DNA of 64,000 bases from Corella eumyota. Taxonomy: Eukaryota; Chordata; Ascidiacea; Phlebobranchia; Corellidae. Below, one piece after another: positions 1-11,181 of this stretch. Position numbers and translations under genes: made by a program. The notes beneath the pieces were generated by a model. It worked only from the letters and a program-made list of their open reading frames with translations, was not told the DNA's origin and ran no database searches. The DNA lies in the NCBI GenBank assembly GCA_963082875.1, contig OY720099.1, positions 5,332,001 through 5,396,000 of the forward strand. Reading direction: 5' to 3'. Positions within the stretch are counted from its first letter, which is position 1. Each line of letters begins with the position of its first letter.

Positions 1-712
1 TGCGTTTTAAGAGGGTTAGTTGAATGTATTGCCTAGACCCTTCGTGAGCTTGCAATATATACAATATGTTTCAGCCCTGTACATTTTTAAAAATATGACA
101 AGTTGCAAACGACAAACCACTAATTAATATGTTAAACGTATACTTAGCCTACGCTTTGGTATGGTCGTTCGCTATTAAAAGAACCATGCAAAAATCTTTC
201 CAACAAGCTCGTTTTCCCGCCGTGCTCTTTTCCGAGTAAGACAATCTTGCAATGAATTCTTTCATTACTCTCTCCCCTGGAGCGTTCTCCCATTGTTGCT
301 TATTAAAGCAACTTGCCTGTTATCTTAAAATGCTCTTACTGATTTCTAGAAGCCAAAACAAACTATTTTGCAAAAAAAATTTACACTAAGTTTCGCTATA
401 CCTTGTCGATATTAGGGTATTAGTAGTAGTTAAAACGACAATCTCTGTTTAAAGCATTGTTTATACGCCGAAAACACTCATATTTCCGGATGACTAATAC
501 TACATTACGTCAACAAATATGCGGATTACTTAAAACTTCATAACTTATGTTCTTTCTATATTGAATATTGCTTTAATTAAAATTAAGGCTTACATAATGT
601 TTTTGATTTTGTGTTTCTTTTTTAATCTCATAATGGGTTCATGCATAAATATTTTATTCAATAATTAAACAACAATAATATAACATTTACTTAACAAAAA
701 TGCAGCACAAAA
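1..712. other. Gene-free left edge
   Basis: I see no open frame, splice-bounded exon or RNA gene here. The stretch at 180-320 is less AT-rich than its surroundings but is interrupted by stops in every frame. It lies downstream of the last exon of the C3orf33-like gene, so part of it is probably 3' UTR. Confidence 0.4.
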
Positions 713-2362
713 TTACTCTTTATTAGACTTCTTTCTAAATCTCGAAAATAAATTAATTATAGAATCAAGTCGACTAAACTTATAAACACTTCGAGCTGCT
801 GATTTTCCTTGATCTAGAATTTCGTTCGGTTTCTCTTTAATAGAAGTTACTAGAATATCGAAATTTGAGGGCCCATGCCAAATTCCTACTCCCTTTTTAA
901 TAGCAATACGTTCGTTTTTGTGAAGTTTTTCGCTAAGTTTGGTTGAAGATTTTTTAACTCTGCTAGGTAAGGGCTGTGCTTGAGCAAATCCGATTTTTAA
1001 CAACTCGAAATTAAAGTAATGCCGGCGTATGCTCCATTTCTAAAATCCAATGTGCATTGTAAATAAATAATAAAAAAATGTAATTACAAAATCCAGAAAA
1101 TAATAGTAAAATGAAATGATCTCTAGGTCTTAAAAAAAGGGAAATTTAAAAATATTAAACAAAAACTTCTAGATTTATAAAAAAAAAGTTAAATATTTAC
1201 CTGTGGCCTTGTCCACACAAGACAATGTAACACATTCTCGCTTTCCATATCAGATCTTCTTTTAGTTTCAGCGGAAACAATATCTGACCTTCCCCCTTTA
1301 TTATGACTTGACCCCAAGGGTTTCATGACCCCCAATTTTACAAATTCGTGTTCCGCAAGCTGATGGGAACCACGCGACAAAATTTGAAATTTTATGTTGT
1401 GGTTTTGAAAATCTTTTAGATAAGAATGAACGCTTGATTGGTAATCTTCAGGTACTTTGATACCAACAAGTCTTATAAGAAGCCCATTTTCATCTTTATT
1501 TAATGAAAGTAGATTTTAAATAAAAATTTAATAAAAACCTCTTTAAAATTAACAAAAAAAAGTTAATTTTTGGGTAGGTCAAAAAAAATTATCAGAAATC
1601 AAGCAAAAAACTAAAATTTTTTGCTTTTATAAAATTTAATTGAAAAAACTTTTAAAATTAAAAAATACAAGTAGATTTTTATGAAAAAATGAAAACTGTA
1701 CCATTTATTTTTATAAAAATTATGTTTTGACAATAATTAATACTAAAAGGAGTTTATACTTGCTTTTCTCCAAGGTAGTGGAACTTTAATTTTTGGAATA
1801 TGTTCAACATATAAAGTTAAATCTTTGGCAACTTTTGTAAGTTTTCCATTCATAACAAAATTAGCCGATATTAATCTTTGAGGAATGTTTTTTACTGCAC
1901 GGAATTTGTGAAACTAAATTCAATTTACATATTGTAAGTTTAAACATTAAAATTTTAAACATGTAAAGTTATGCCATTACCTGATTAGTGTTTAAAATCT
2001 GAATATTTTCTAGTCAGATAATGTCACAAAATTTAATAATTTTTAATTTTCTTACCCATGCTCTTTGTCTTGCAATAAGTGCCAAGCCAATTCCAGCTAG
2101 AATATATGGTACATTCTACAACAAAAACAAAATTAAACACTAAAATTTTAAATAATCTCTAAAGGTAAAACTGTAATTTTTAATAAATTATAGACCCAAT
2201 TTTATTATGATTATAGTTGGTGTAACAGATTTAGATTATACTTAAACATAAAACTACAGTCAAATATTCATTTTTTACCCTGACAGTTTTAACATTTTCA
2301 TCCAAAAATCTTGAAGCACTGTTCACACCATGGCCCATTAAAGAACCTTCTGTGTTTTTCAT
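713..2362 (-). CDS. C3orf33: C3orf33-like single-pass membrane protein
   Basis: Five exons, read on the minus strand: 2362-2279, 2115-2056, 1913-1760, 1493-1201 and 1003-713. All junctions are GT-AG and the frame is continuous for 293 codons, almost the same length as human C3orf33 (about 294). Seen: a short N-terminus, then one hydrophobic segment (residues about 30-48, ILAGIGLALIA), then a stretch containing NGKLTKVAKDLTLYVEHIP, which lines up with the human RGRLRRITENGLEIEHIP block. Near the C-terminus, AIKKGVGIW matches human ALKKGEGIW. These blocks look like the nuclease-like OB-fold region of this family, although I cannot confirm the fold. The biochemical function of C3orf33 is poorly known, so I do not assign one. 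It lies 570 bp downstream of SUCLG2 on the same strand, with no sign of shared transcription. The start ATG is the only one in frame before the membrane segment. Confidence 0.82.
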
Positions 2363-2928
2363 TGTGATGTCATAATTACATTATTGTTAAATTAAAAATA
2401 ATCATTTTAACCTAAAATTTATCTGAAAATACAACACAATTGCAAAATTGAATTACATAACATATAGTGATAATAGTTCTAAGCTTTTTTTAATTTGGCA
2501 ATTTAATATGTGAAGTATATAATTAATGATAATATTAAATTAATGCATTTAAACGTTGAAATAGATATTAATACAATTAAAACCAAATAACAAACTACAA
2601 CTAACATTAATAGAAGTAAAATTTTATAATAATTTAAAGTAAATTAGCATAAAAATAGAATTTAAAACACGTTTTTTATAATTTGTAAAGTGAAAAACTA
2701 ATCAGAATTAAAGTAATTTGTAAAAACGAAAGTAAATTTACTAATTTTTTAAATTAAACAGCACCATTTAAATAAAAACAAAAAAAAACTTTGAAAATGT
2801 CAGGAAACGATTAAATAATAATGGTTTTAACAATAATAAATTCCATAGTTTTTTTTTTGTAATTTAAATAATAAAAATTCAAAAAACTATTATTATTTAA
2901 ATCTAAAGTTTATTTAATTAATGTTAGA

Positions 2929-5900
2929 TCAGCTTTTTATGCTAGCAACAACTTTTTTAGCCGCATCGCCAAAATCGTCAGCAGACTTTATTGGTAACCC
3001 ACTTTGTGCTAATATTTCTTTTGCCTCAGTTACGTTTAAACCTATAAATTAAAAAATAAATCTGATAAATAAAATAAGAAAGCATTTAAAAAATATATAT
3101 GTTATAATTTATTTAATTTTATTTAAATTATATTAATGTAATTATTAAAATTGTTTTTTCCTACCTTCTAGTCTTACAACCAGAGGGACCGTGATATTTA
3201 ATTCATTTCCAGCTTTAACAATTCCATTTGCTATAGTTTTACAATCAACAATTCCACCAAAAATATTCACTAAAATTGCTTTAACCTATAAAACCAAAAA
3301 ATGTATTTTCTGTAAACGTGTAGTAGGTAAAATAAATAATGCCTATTTTTTTAATCGATTGATTTTTTTATTACAAAAAAAGAATATTGGGATTAAAAAA
3401 AATCAATTTACATTGGGATCAGAGAGGACGATCTTAAAAGCATGGAAGACTTGATGCTCCTTTACACCTCCTCCGAGATCAAGAAAGTTGGCTGGACTTC
3501 CTCCATGATGTTGAATGATGTCCATCGTTGCCATGGCAAGTCCAGCTCCATTTACTTATGACCAACATTGATAAAAATAAATTTTTTTTAAAATCTACAA
3601 TATATATGCATGTTCGTTTAATTAATAGTCCCAAAAAATAAATAAAACTGCTATTTGGGGTGCATAGGTTAATTCTTGAAGAGAAATAAAAGTTTAGATT
3701 TGTGACTCTATCACAACAATAAAAATGCCAACCATGGACTGAGCTCAACTAGTGTTAATACAAAAATTTATGTTATTGTACCTAAACAAGCAATGTTTCC
3801 ATCCATGGATATGTATGTTAGTCCGTTATTAGTAGCATCTACTTCCCTTGGATCGCTTTCCGTTTTGTCATCCATTTCAAATATTTTTTGTTGTCGAAAT
3901 TCGGCGTTGTCATCAAAATTTACTTTCGCATCAAAACAAACAACTAAAAACATGTTTCATAATCTTAAATCTTCAAAAATAAAATAAATATTTTCTATTT
4001 AAAAAAAAAAATTATTGTAAATAAAATCTTACCATCCCCTTGAGGGGTTTCCCCAAATGGGTTAATTTCAACTTGGGTGGCATCAACTTTAATAAACAGT
4101 TCATATAGTCTCTTAATTTGTTCGGCTGCTTTTACTTGTTTTTGATCCTTAAAACCCAGGTTTGATGCCATTTCCATGGCTTGATGATCTTGTATGCCAT
4201 CATTTATATCAACAGCTTGCTGTAATTAAGTAAATGAAAAAAGTTACAAGTTTTTGTGTTAATTAATTTTTTTATAACTTAAAAATCCTAAAACATTAAG
4301 CCAAGTAATAAGCCAGTAAACAATTGTTGCTGACGAAAAAACATTTAAAACTTATTAAAAACAATTATCAAAACAAAAACACAAATAGTTTACCATTTGA
4401 TTAAAAACAAAAATTATGTTGTACCAGAAAAGTTGTGTTTCTAAAAACAGCAACTATTTCGTACCAGAAAGATGGTGTTTTTAAAAACAGCAACCATTTT
4501 GTACCAGAAAATTGATGTGGTTAAAAACAATAACCATCTTGTACCAGAAAAATAGTAAGTATGGTTTACTGGTCCAATCTATTACCAGAGCAAAAAGACT
4601 ATTAATAAAATTTATCAACCTTGAATATAAGATGAGGAGTTTTCTCTGCAACCTCCTCGATGTCCATCCCGCCTTCCGGACTTCCTACAATCACTGGACC
4701 ATTAAATCCACGATCCATCAAGATAGCGAGGTAAGTTTCACGACTAATGTCTAAAGCTTCAGCTACCATTACCTTAAAAATAAAATTTCAAAAATAAACA
4801 AATCATAAAAGTACAATTAAAATATTGTAACAATCTAAAAAAAACTATTAGTTAACTCCAAATTGCATATAGAACTTAACAATTTTTTTTTGACTATGTC
4901 ATTTTAGCATATTATCGATTATAATTGTCCAAAAATGAAACTGCAATTTGGTTTTTGGCTCAGCAGGACTTTATTCTGATTATAGCGCCTTTACCAAATG
5001 CAAAACAACATAAAAGCAGTGGAGATTCACCCCAAGACTTTTTGTAATAAAGGCAAGTGTTCCAACCTACTACACCACTCAGAGATTTAATATTAATAGC
5101 ATGTAATTAAAGTAAATCACACACCTTTGTGTATACAGTTACATATAACCAAACATAAAAAATTACCTTATTCACTTTCACACCCTCTGGAGGGGTCTGT
5201 TTAGTGATCAGATTAAACCCGATCATATCTTTACACAGATCTGATACTTTATTAGGGTCAGTGGTTAGATGGACTCCCCCTTTCAACCCACTAGTCAGTT
5301 GTCCCTTACCCCGTCCTCCAGCTAATATCATGGCCTTTATGACTAGTTCCTTAGCATTTGTGTTCACTTCAATAAAAAAAAACTTAAAATATTCAAAAAA
5401 TAAATTTAAAAATAAAATATATATATACCTAAAAAAATATTATGTTATTATGTAACCCTAAAAATAAGAGTTACAATAATTTTTTTTAAGTAAATTTTAA
5501 CTTACATAGGTCTTTAGCTGCAGATAACCCTTCTTGTGGAGTATCAACTACATGAAATCTTTGTACATTTACTTTGTAATCCTCCATTAACTTTTTACTT
5601 TGGAACTCCTGAAGGTTAAGCCACCTTTGACAAGCTATTACTGGTGAACATAACTAAAAATAAATTAAATTTGAATAGAAAATTTTGAAACACGAAATAT
5701 ATTTTCATGGTTGACATTTTGTGATATTTCTTTTTGTAAAAATACTTCATGCACAAAAGTTTACATTTTTTAATATTTTTTGGAATAGCATTACCTATGC
5801 ATAGTTATCTGTATTAATATTTAATAAAACTATCAGTAATACTTTAAAATTTAAACAAAATTGTACTTACCTTAGTTTTGTTAAGCTTTGTAAATAAATG

Positions 5901-5948
5901 GTGATTTTTTGAACAATGTGCCACTATATTTCGAATTCCTGACGCCAT
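2929..5948 (-). CDS. SUCLG2: Succinyl-CoA ligase [GDP-forming] subunit beta, mitochondrial
   Basis: Nine exons: 5948-5871, 5653-5506, 5366-5167, 4772-4620, 4219-4033, 3943-3782, 3554-3412, 3285-3165 and 3041-2929. They give 434 residues (human SUCLG2 about 432), with every junction in phase. The enzyme is the nucleotide-specific half of the citric-acid-cycle ligase that makes succinate, CoA and GTP in the mitochondrial matrix, paired with SUCLG1. Seen in order: a basic, acid-poor N-terminus suited to mitochondrial import (MASGIRNIV), [14 protein letters not shown], the ATP-grasp nucleotide segment [83 protein letters not shown] and [23 protein letters not shown] and the FGETP region match SUCLG2 better than SUCLA2. 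Introns carry a SINE, a 40-bp minisatellite and a dispersed repeat. The start is the only ATG upstream of the presequence-like segment. Confidence 0.96.
3598..3740 (-). repeat. Dispersed short repeat, family 2, copy 1
   Basis: Reverse-oriented copy in SUCLG2 intron 6. It shares a core (AGCAGTTTTATTTATTTT) and the flanking GGTTGGCATTTT and TTAATTAAAC blocks with copies near 14.7, 35.8 and 37.3 kb. It is about 140 bp long, with no coding capacity and no clear Pol III boxes. Confidence 0.6.
4381..4550. repeat. Minisatellite, 40-bp period
   Basis: The 10-mer GTACCAGAAA recurs exactly every 40 bp, at 4421, 4461, 4501 and 4541. Between the copies are similar segments containing TTAAAAACAGCAACCAT. 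A weaker copy precedes them from about 4381. It lies inside SUCLG2 intron 4. Confidence 0.85.
4905..5090 (-). repeat. tRNA-derived SINE copy (minus orientation)
   Basis: On the minus strand it begins with an A-box-like GTGGTGTAGTAGGTTGG, followed by a degraded B-box area, the CGCTATAATC segment and an AGCCAAAAACC tail region. This is the same layout as the better copies at 11.4 and 30.6 kb. It is in SUCLG2 intron 3 and is diverged. Confidence 0.6.
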
Positions 5949-6314
5949 TTTAATAATTATTAAAAATTATTAATCTACCAAATTAATGTTATCCTTTTAG
6001 GCTATATTTAAACATATAAATACATTAGGCATATATATATAAAACAGACATTTGATATAAAATTCAAAAAAACTCATTTTAACAAATGTGTCAAATTTCA
6101 TTGATAAACTTGTTGCAAAACAAATGTAGCACAAATTTTATTAAAAAAAAAGCTTTATATAAAGTACAGTTATGACACTGGTGACAGTATGGCTAAAAAT
6201 GACTTAAAGTTGTGCAAACAATGGTAGTACTAACTAACATAAAAATAATTACGTATTATACTAAGATGAAGCCTATAATTTTTTTTGTGCATGCATATTA
6301 TATTGCAAAACAGG

Positions 6315-7439
6315 CTAGTTTACACTTAATAATGTTTCTAGCATGATATGAGAAAACTCAGCTAGATCTTCCTGCTTAATATTAGCCATATTACTCAAAA
6401 TCTCAACAACCTGATTGCTTTCTTGCTTTGAATGCAAATACACTGCGGATGCTATAATTGTACAACCTAACATAATCATATCTGAACTCAGTTGGAGATA
6501 TTCTGTAAACGAACCTTTGTCTTCGTTTTTCTTTTGCAACACTTTCCAATAGTTTATATAAACTTGCGGCCTTTGCTGATAAAAGCATAAAAGTAATTCC
6601 TGACAAGTTTTATAAATTTCTTTGCTGTTTAATGATGACAAAACTGAAAAAAGACTTTCCAAAATAGCTCCGATACATGGAAAAACTAAAGGAAGTGAAT
6701 TGACATTAAAATTGAATGACTTTAGAATTCTGATTTCAGACTTTACTAAAATGCTAGTCTTGTACTCATAACCCCTTGAGCGAAGAAACTTAATTATTGT
6801 GTCTGATTTTAATTTATGATAATGTGAATCAAATTTTGAAGCAATAGAAATACAAGTAACAGCGCGTAATTCCATTTGCGACTGTACTCGGTTTATAGTG
6901 TCTTTCCATGTTAGAGCATTTTCACTTAGGTTCTCAAGGCAGTTAGTGCTTTTTAATAACTTTTTAGAGCAATGTGGCTGAAGATTATGTGTATTCGTAA
7001 TATCATTCAGCCCCTTTGGCTGAGTTGAATCTAGTAAACTAATGTCATCGTTACAATTAAATTGGTACAACAGTTTGTCAAAATTGATTTGGTATCGATC
7101 TTTTTTATCTCTAAACATACTTTTGCTTGGATAGGTTGCTAGGCATATTTCCTGAAGCAGTGTTGTTAAAAACTTATTCAGAATCTCAAATGCAGTAAAT
7201 CTGATCTCCATACTTAGATTCCACAGCTCGCATAAATTTGAAATGTAATCGATGGATTTTCCCCAATTGAATGACAACAATTGCACACATGTTTGTAAAG
7301 TAAAACAGTCGTTTAACCAATCACTGTTGTTACTGAATTGTGACTTAAGTTTCTCGTTCTTTATAGCAATATTATTAAGGTAATCTTCCAACTGTTCTGG
7401 TTTTTCAAGCGATGATAAAAATTGTATATTTTCTGCCAT
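6315..7439 (-). CDS. CNTD1: Cyclin N-terminal domain-containing protein 1-like
   Basis: A single uninterrupted frame of 374 codons from ATG to TAA. The diagnostic block at about residues 188-245 runs LRAVTCISIASKFDSHYHK, then FLRSRGYEY, then SEIRILKSFNFNVN. It matches the CNTD1 cyclin box (human LRLVSCVQLASKL, FLQALGYLHT, SELDVLKSLNFRIN). The C-terminal block LSSDMIMLGCTIIASAVYL corresponds to the human segment FMLLAVGIIAASAF. CNTD1 is a meiotic crossover-designation factor acting with HEI10 and PRR19 in mammals; the same role here is inference. The N-terminal half contains an acidic/Asn-rich insert (residues about 125-175) not seen in the human protein. The gene has no introns, although its neighbours have 4-20; human CNTD1 is multi-exonic, so intron loss or retroposition is possible. 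It ends 366 bp upstream of the SUCLG2 start, on the same strand. Confidence 0.85.
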   Translation of the reverse strand: MAENIQFLSSLEKPEQLEDYLNNIAIKNEKLKSQFSNNSDWLNDCFTLQTCVQLLSFNWGKSIDYISNLCELWNLSMEIRFTAFEILNKFLTTLLQEICLATYPSKSMFRDKKDRYQINFDKLLYQFNCNDDISLLDSTQPKGLNDITNTHNLQPHCSKKLLKSTNCLENLSENALTWKDTINRVQSQMELRAVTCISIASKFDSHYHKLKSDTIIKFLRSRGYEYKTSILVKSEIRILKSFNFNVNSLPLVFPCIGAILESLFSVLSSLNSKEIYKTCQELLLCFYQQRPQVYINYWKVLQKKNEDKGSFTEYLQLSSDMIMLGCTIIASAVYLHSKQESNQVVEILSNMANIKQEDLAEFSHIMLETLLSVN

Positions 7440-9350
7440 TTAAATTAGGTGGTTGTAAAAACCTAAAAATTTATTAGTCATTTTTTATCCCTAATTTAAA
7501 ATGGTAAAATCTATTTAAAAAAATTATTAAATAAAACATTATATATGCAGAATACATTTACATACAAACTGATAAAGCGTTATGTGGTTTAAGAAGAATT
7601 ATTGGGTCACTCTAAAAATCAAAAAGGTGCACATAGTAAGCAAAAACACCGTAGCTACTGTTAACAACCGCTTATTACTAATACATCCCATAGTTTAGGC
7701 AAGCAAGTTAATAATAAGTTCATTGATATGATTGGTAATAGTCAAAATAGCGGGCAAAGTCTAATAGTCAAAATAGCGGGCAATGGGCACATTAACAATA
7801 GCCCATTAGGTCTACCTTGTCATCTATGAATACTAGAGGTTTTTAGAGTTACCAATCAGCCAATTAATAAAAAAAACATAAAGATTTAGATAGCAGCACT
7901 AACAGACTAAGCAGGCTAAGCACGCGTGCGTTTTGCAAAAGCGTGACCTGATAGTGATAGCTATTTTTAGTAAACAGATTAAAATCAATTTCGTGTGACT
8001 ATATGGAATATGGGTAGTGACAAAAAAAATTATGTTGAAATTTCACCTGTAATTGTTTTATTTTAACACTTTTATGCTATCAACTATTTATTAATAAACG
8101 TTATACCGGCATTACGCGAATTAGGGTCATGACCCAAAACAACCTTGAGCAATAGTTGTTATAACCAATATGTCATTTTGTATTCCATTTTTATGCCAGC
8201 GTCAAGAAATAATTTTTTCTAAAACACAAAAATTGCTATATTGCAAATGTACGATCATGATTTCAATAGTTCTTACCCAGAAATAAAAAAATACAAAAGG
8301 CTGTTACCGTTGTCAAAAAAAATAGTCAACTTGTTTTAAAGTATAATTTAATTTAAATAAAAACAGCCTTTTATTTTATAATTTTCATTACATTTCAACT
8401 TTATAAAAGTCGGTTTTACACATATGGTTTCTTTTTTAACTTTAGTGAAGCCTAGCAATAAAATATAAAGCCTACAAAAATACAAGTAAAATAGTTTAAT
8501 ATCGTGAAACGCTGTTAACAACATGATAGCGCGACAAAAAAGTTATGCCAAAGCCATGTAAAAATGCTACAGTAGGCTATTTATTTTATTTAAATTAAAC
8601 TCAAGGTTTTAAGATGAAATATTGTCTTAAAAATGTGTCATATTTGACGGAAAAGTTTTTCCAAATTTTGTTTCTGGGACGAATAATTAGTTAAATATAT
8701 TTTTTAATTAGGCTGATATCCAATCAGCTTAAAGGTAGCTAGGTAAACTATATAATCTTTTATTACGTTCTTATTGTAATAAAGGAACCATTTTACCTCT
8801 TATAAATATAGAGTGACGCAACAATAGCAAAAGTTTGTATAAAAAAGCCTTAATTTTTGGAATTTGTTGCCGATCGTTTTTTAGTGGTATGTGATAGACC
8901 TTTTATTTTACAAGCCTACTGTGAGAATTCATGAGAGTTTTTAAGTAGAAAGTAATGTTTAACATTGGGTCTAGCACATGGGCAAAAGATTATCGGCTTG
9001 GTTGATATGATACGTTTAAATTCCCGCAATAAAAATTTAAAGAAGCGAAGGAATTTTTAAATTAAAGTTTTGTTTAAAAAAATCGTTGAGCCGACATTTA
9101 AGAAAAGAATGGAATTGGATCACTTATGAAAGATATAAAGGAACACATAAGCAAAATGTATAAAGTTAGAAAGATTTAAAGACGAATGGATAGTAGAATT
9201 TGAAAAAGGTATTTAGAAATGCATGCCTATTAAAAGCACTGTTTTACTTAATGGCTCTACTTAAAAATAGTGCATGCTTTTTTTAACCCTTTCTCAAAAA
9301 GGGTTTTAAAAAAATAAAATTGCACAGTCAAGCAAATTAAAAAGGTGACT
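7440..9350. other. Gene-free spacer
   Basis: No convincing exon in any frame. It contains the 5' flank of CNTD1 and a small two-unit tandem repeat at 7736-7783. The remainder is ordinary AT-rich sequence with frequent stops. Confidence 0.5.
7736..7783. repeat. Two-unit direct repeat, 26-bp period
   Basis: The 22-bp unit that begins TAATAGTCAAAATAGCGGGC occurs at 7736-7757 and again at 7762-7783 without mismatch. It is the most GC-rich patch of this spacer. Function unknown. Confidence 0.85.
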
Positions 9351-9354
9351 TTAA

Positions 9355-10700
9355 AATAGAAGGTAGTTAAGAAGTTAATTTAAGAAGAAAACATGAGTTA
9401 AAAGTATAAGAATACAGAAACTAGTAGAAAAAAAAAGAAATTAACAGAAGAAAATATATATATTTAAAGAAAGTATGGAAATTATAGCAAAAAAATAAAA
9501 AATGTTAATTAAAACCAAAGAAACTTCATGAATAAAATACAGAATTTAGTAGGGTATAAAAAAATAAAAAATTACCAGAAGAAAATAGGCTACAGCTACA
9601 GATATTTAGGGAGGGTACAGAAGGGTACAGAAATTAATTGAAGGGTACAGAAATTAATACAAAAAAAAATGTTATTGGAAAAAAGGAAAAAAAAGAAAAT
9701 ACAGAAATTAAAGTAAAGAAGTGAATAAAAAAAAATACAAAAATGTTAATTTTTAAGGTTGAAAAAGAAAAAATTAATAAAAAAAAAATACAGAAATGTA
9801 AATTTAAAATAAAATAAAAAAATTAGTAAAAGAAAATACAGAAATTCGAAGTAAGGAAATAAAGAAGTTATTAAAAAAATACCTAAATTAATAAAAAAAA
9901 TGAAGAAATGCACAAAAAAAACTACACAAATGTTATCTGAAAAAATATAAAACTTAGCATAAAAAAATCACAAAAATTCTAAGTAAAAAAAAGTTTTTGA
10001 AGAAAAAAGAAATTGATATATGGAAATTTAAAGAAATATGGAAATTTAAAGTAAAAAATAAGAATCAATAAAAAAATACTGAAATTCATATTGAAAAACT
10101 ACAGAAGAAATTAATAAAGAAAAAAATAAATGTCAGTAAAAAAAATTAATGAAACAAAAGGAAGAAAATACAGAAATTGAAGTAAAGAAATACAAAAATG
10201 AAAGAAAATACAGGAATGTAAATTAAAAAAAAAAAGAAATTAGCAGAAGAAAATACAGAAATTCGAATGAAAGAAATAAAGAAGTTTAAAAAAAAAACGC
10301 AAAGTAAAAAAATACAGAAATATCATTCAAAAAAATTCAGAATTTAGTTTAAAAAAATCAACAGCAAAAATAACAGAAATTTAATGAAACAATATACAGA
10401 AAATAAAAAAGCATCAAAAGAGAATATAGAATTTAGTAGAAGAAAATTTATAACTTAAACGAAGAAAATAAAAAGTTGTCAAAAAAAAAAAAATTTAAAT
10501 GAAAAAAGGTTATATAAAAGAAAGAAGCATGCTTATTATATTTAAAATAAAAAAGTGAAGAAAAAAAAATTCGAAAAAGTTTAAGAAAAACAAGGGTTAA
10601 AAAATTAAAAAAAAACAAGAGGACGTTTAAAAAAATAAAGAAGTTTCATGTAGAATATTAAAAAAAAAGAAATACAAAGAAGATAAAGACAGTAAATACA
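9355..10700. repeat. A-rich degenerate low-complexity block with ACAGAAAT motif
   Basis: For about 1.3 kb the plus strand is dominated by A, with G as the main other purine and very little C. The motif (A)n-TACAGAAATT or close variants (ACAGAAATTAA, AATACAGAAATG) recurs many times at irregular spacing. It looks like an old, decayed tandem array grown from an A-rich unit. The strand asymmetry stops abruptly near 10,700, where a T-run starts. It is not coding: Lys/Asn codons dominate, but stops occur in all frames. Confidence 0.75.
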
Positions 10701-10793
10701 TGTATGGTTGATTTTTAATTTTTTTTTTAAATGTTTTTTTTATAACTATTCGTTTACTTTATGATCCTATGCCTTGACTTCAGGGAAGAGCCT

Positions 10794-10872
10794 CTGTCCT
10801 GCTCTAACAAATAAACCCCTGTAGCGTGATAGGCTTGGTGAAAGTAGCAGGACAGATCAAGTTTATACTTGA
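10794..10872. other. Two adjacent perfect inverted repeats
   Basis: CTGTCCTGCT (10794-10803) pairs exactly with AGCAGGACAG (10846-10855). Immediately after, TCAAG (10857-10861) pairs with CTTGA (10868-10872) around a 6-base loop. The pair sits in a locally GC-richer island just past the A-rich block. It could be a structured RNA or a remnant of a mobile element end; I cannot tell which. Confidence 0.5.
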
Positions 10873-11181
10873 GGCAAAAGGCTAGTTCTTATTTAGTTCT
10901 TCATTTTTAAGAATAAGGGTGAATTTAAAATTGGTTGGTTGTATGGTAGGCTAGTTTGCTAGTTCGGAAAATTAAATAACATTTTTGGCAAGATTTTTGT
11001 AATTTTTATTAGAGAAATTTTTAAGATTGTACTGTTACACAACTTTTTTTAGGAAAACAGTATAGAATCAAAACCTTAACCAAAGCAAAAACAAGGCAGT
11101 GTGGTAATTAAACCAAGACCCTTACGCTTATAATATCTTTAGGCAATGAAAAGTTAAAAAAACTTTTTGAGCAGTGTTCAA

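Noticed and set aside
4381-4550. CRISPR-like regular repeats
   Set aside because: The interiors are related to each other, not unique spacers, and the array lies in an animal intron.
3191-5455. Plus-strand frames at 3191-3454, 3793-3987, 4512-4754 and 5204-5455
   Set aside because: All overlap SUCLG2 exons on the opposite strand and have no independent support.
9355-10700. Lys-rich coding region
   Set aside because: Stops are frequent in all frames and no splice-bounded frame persists; it is low-complexity DNA.
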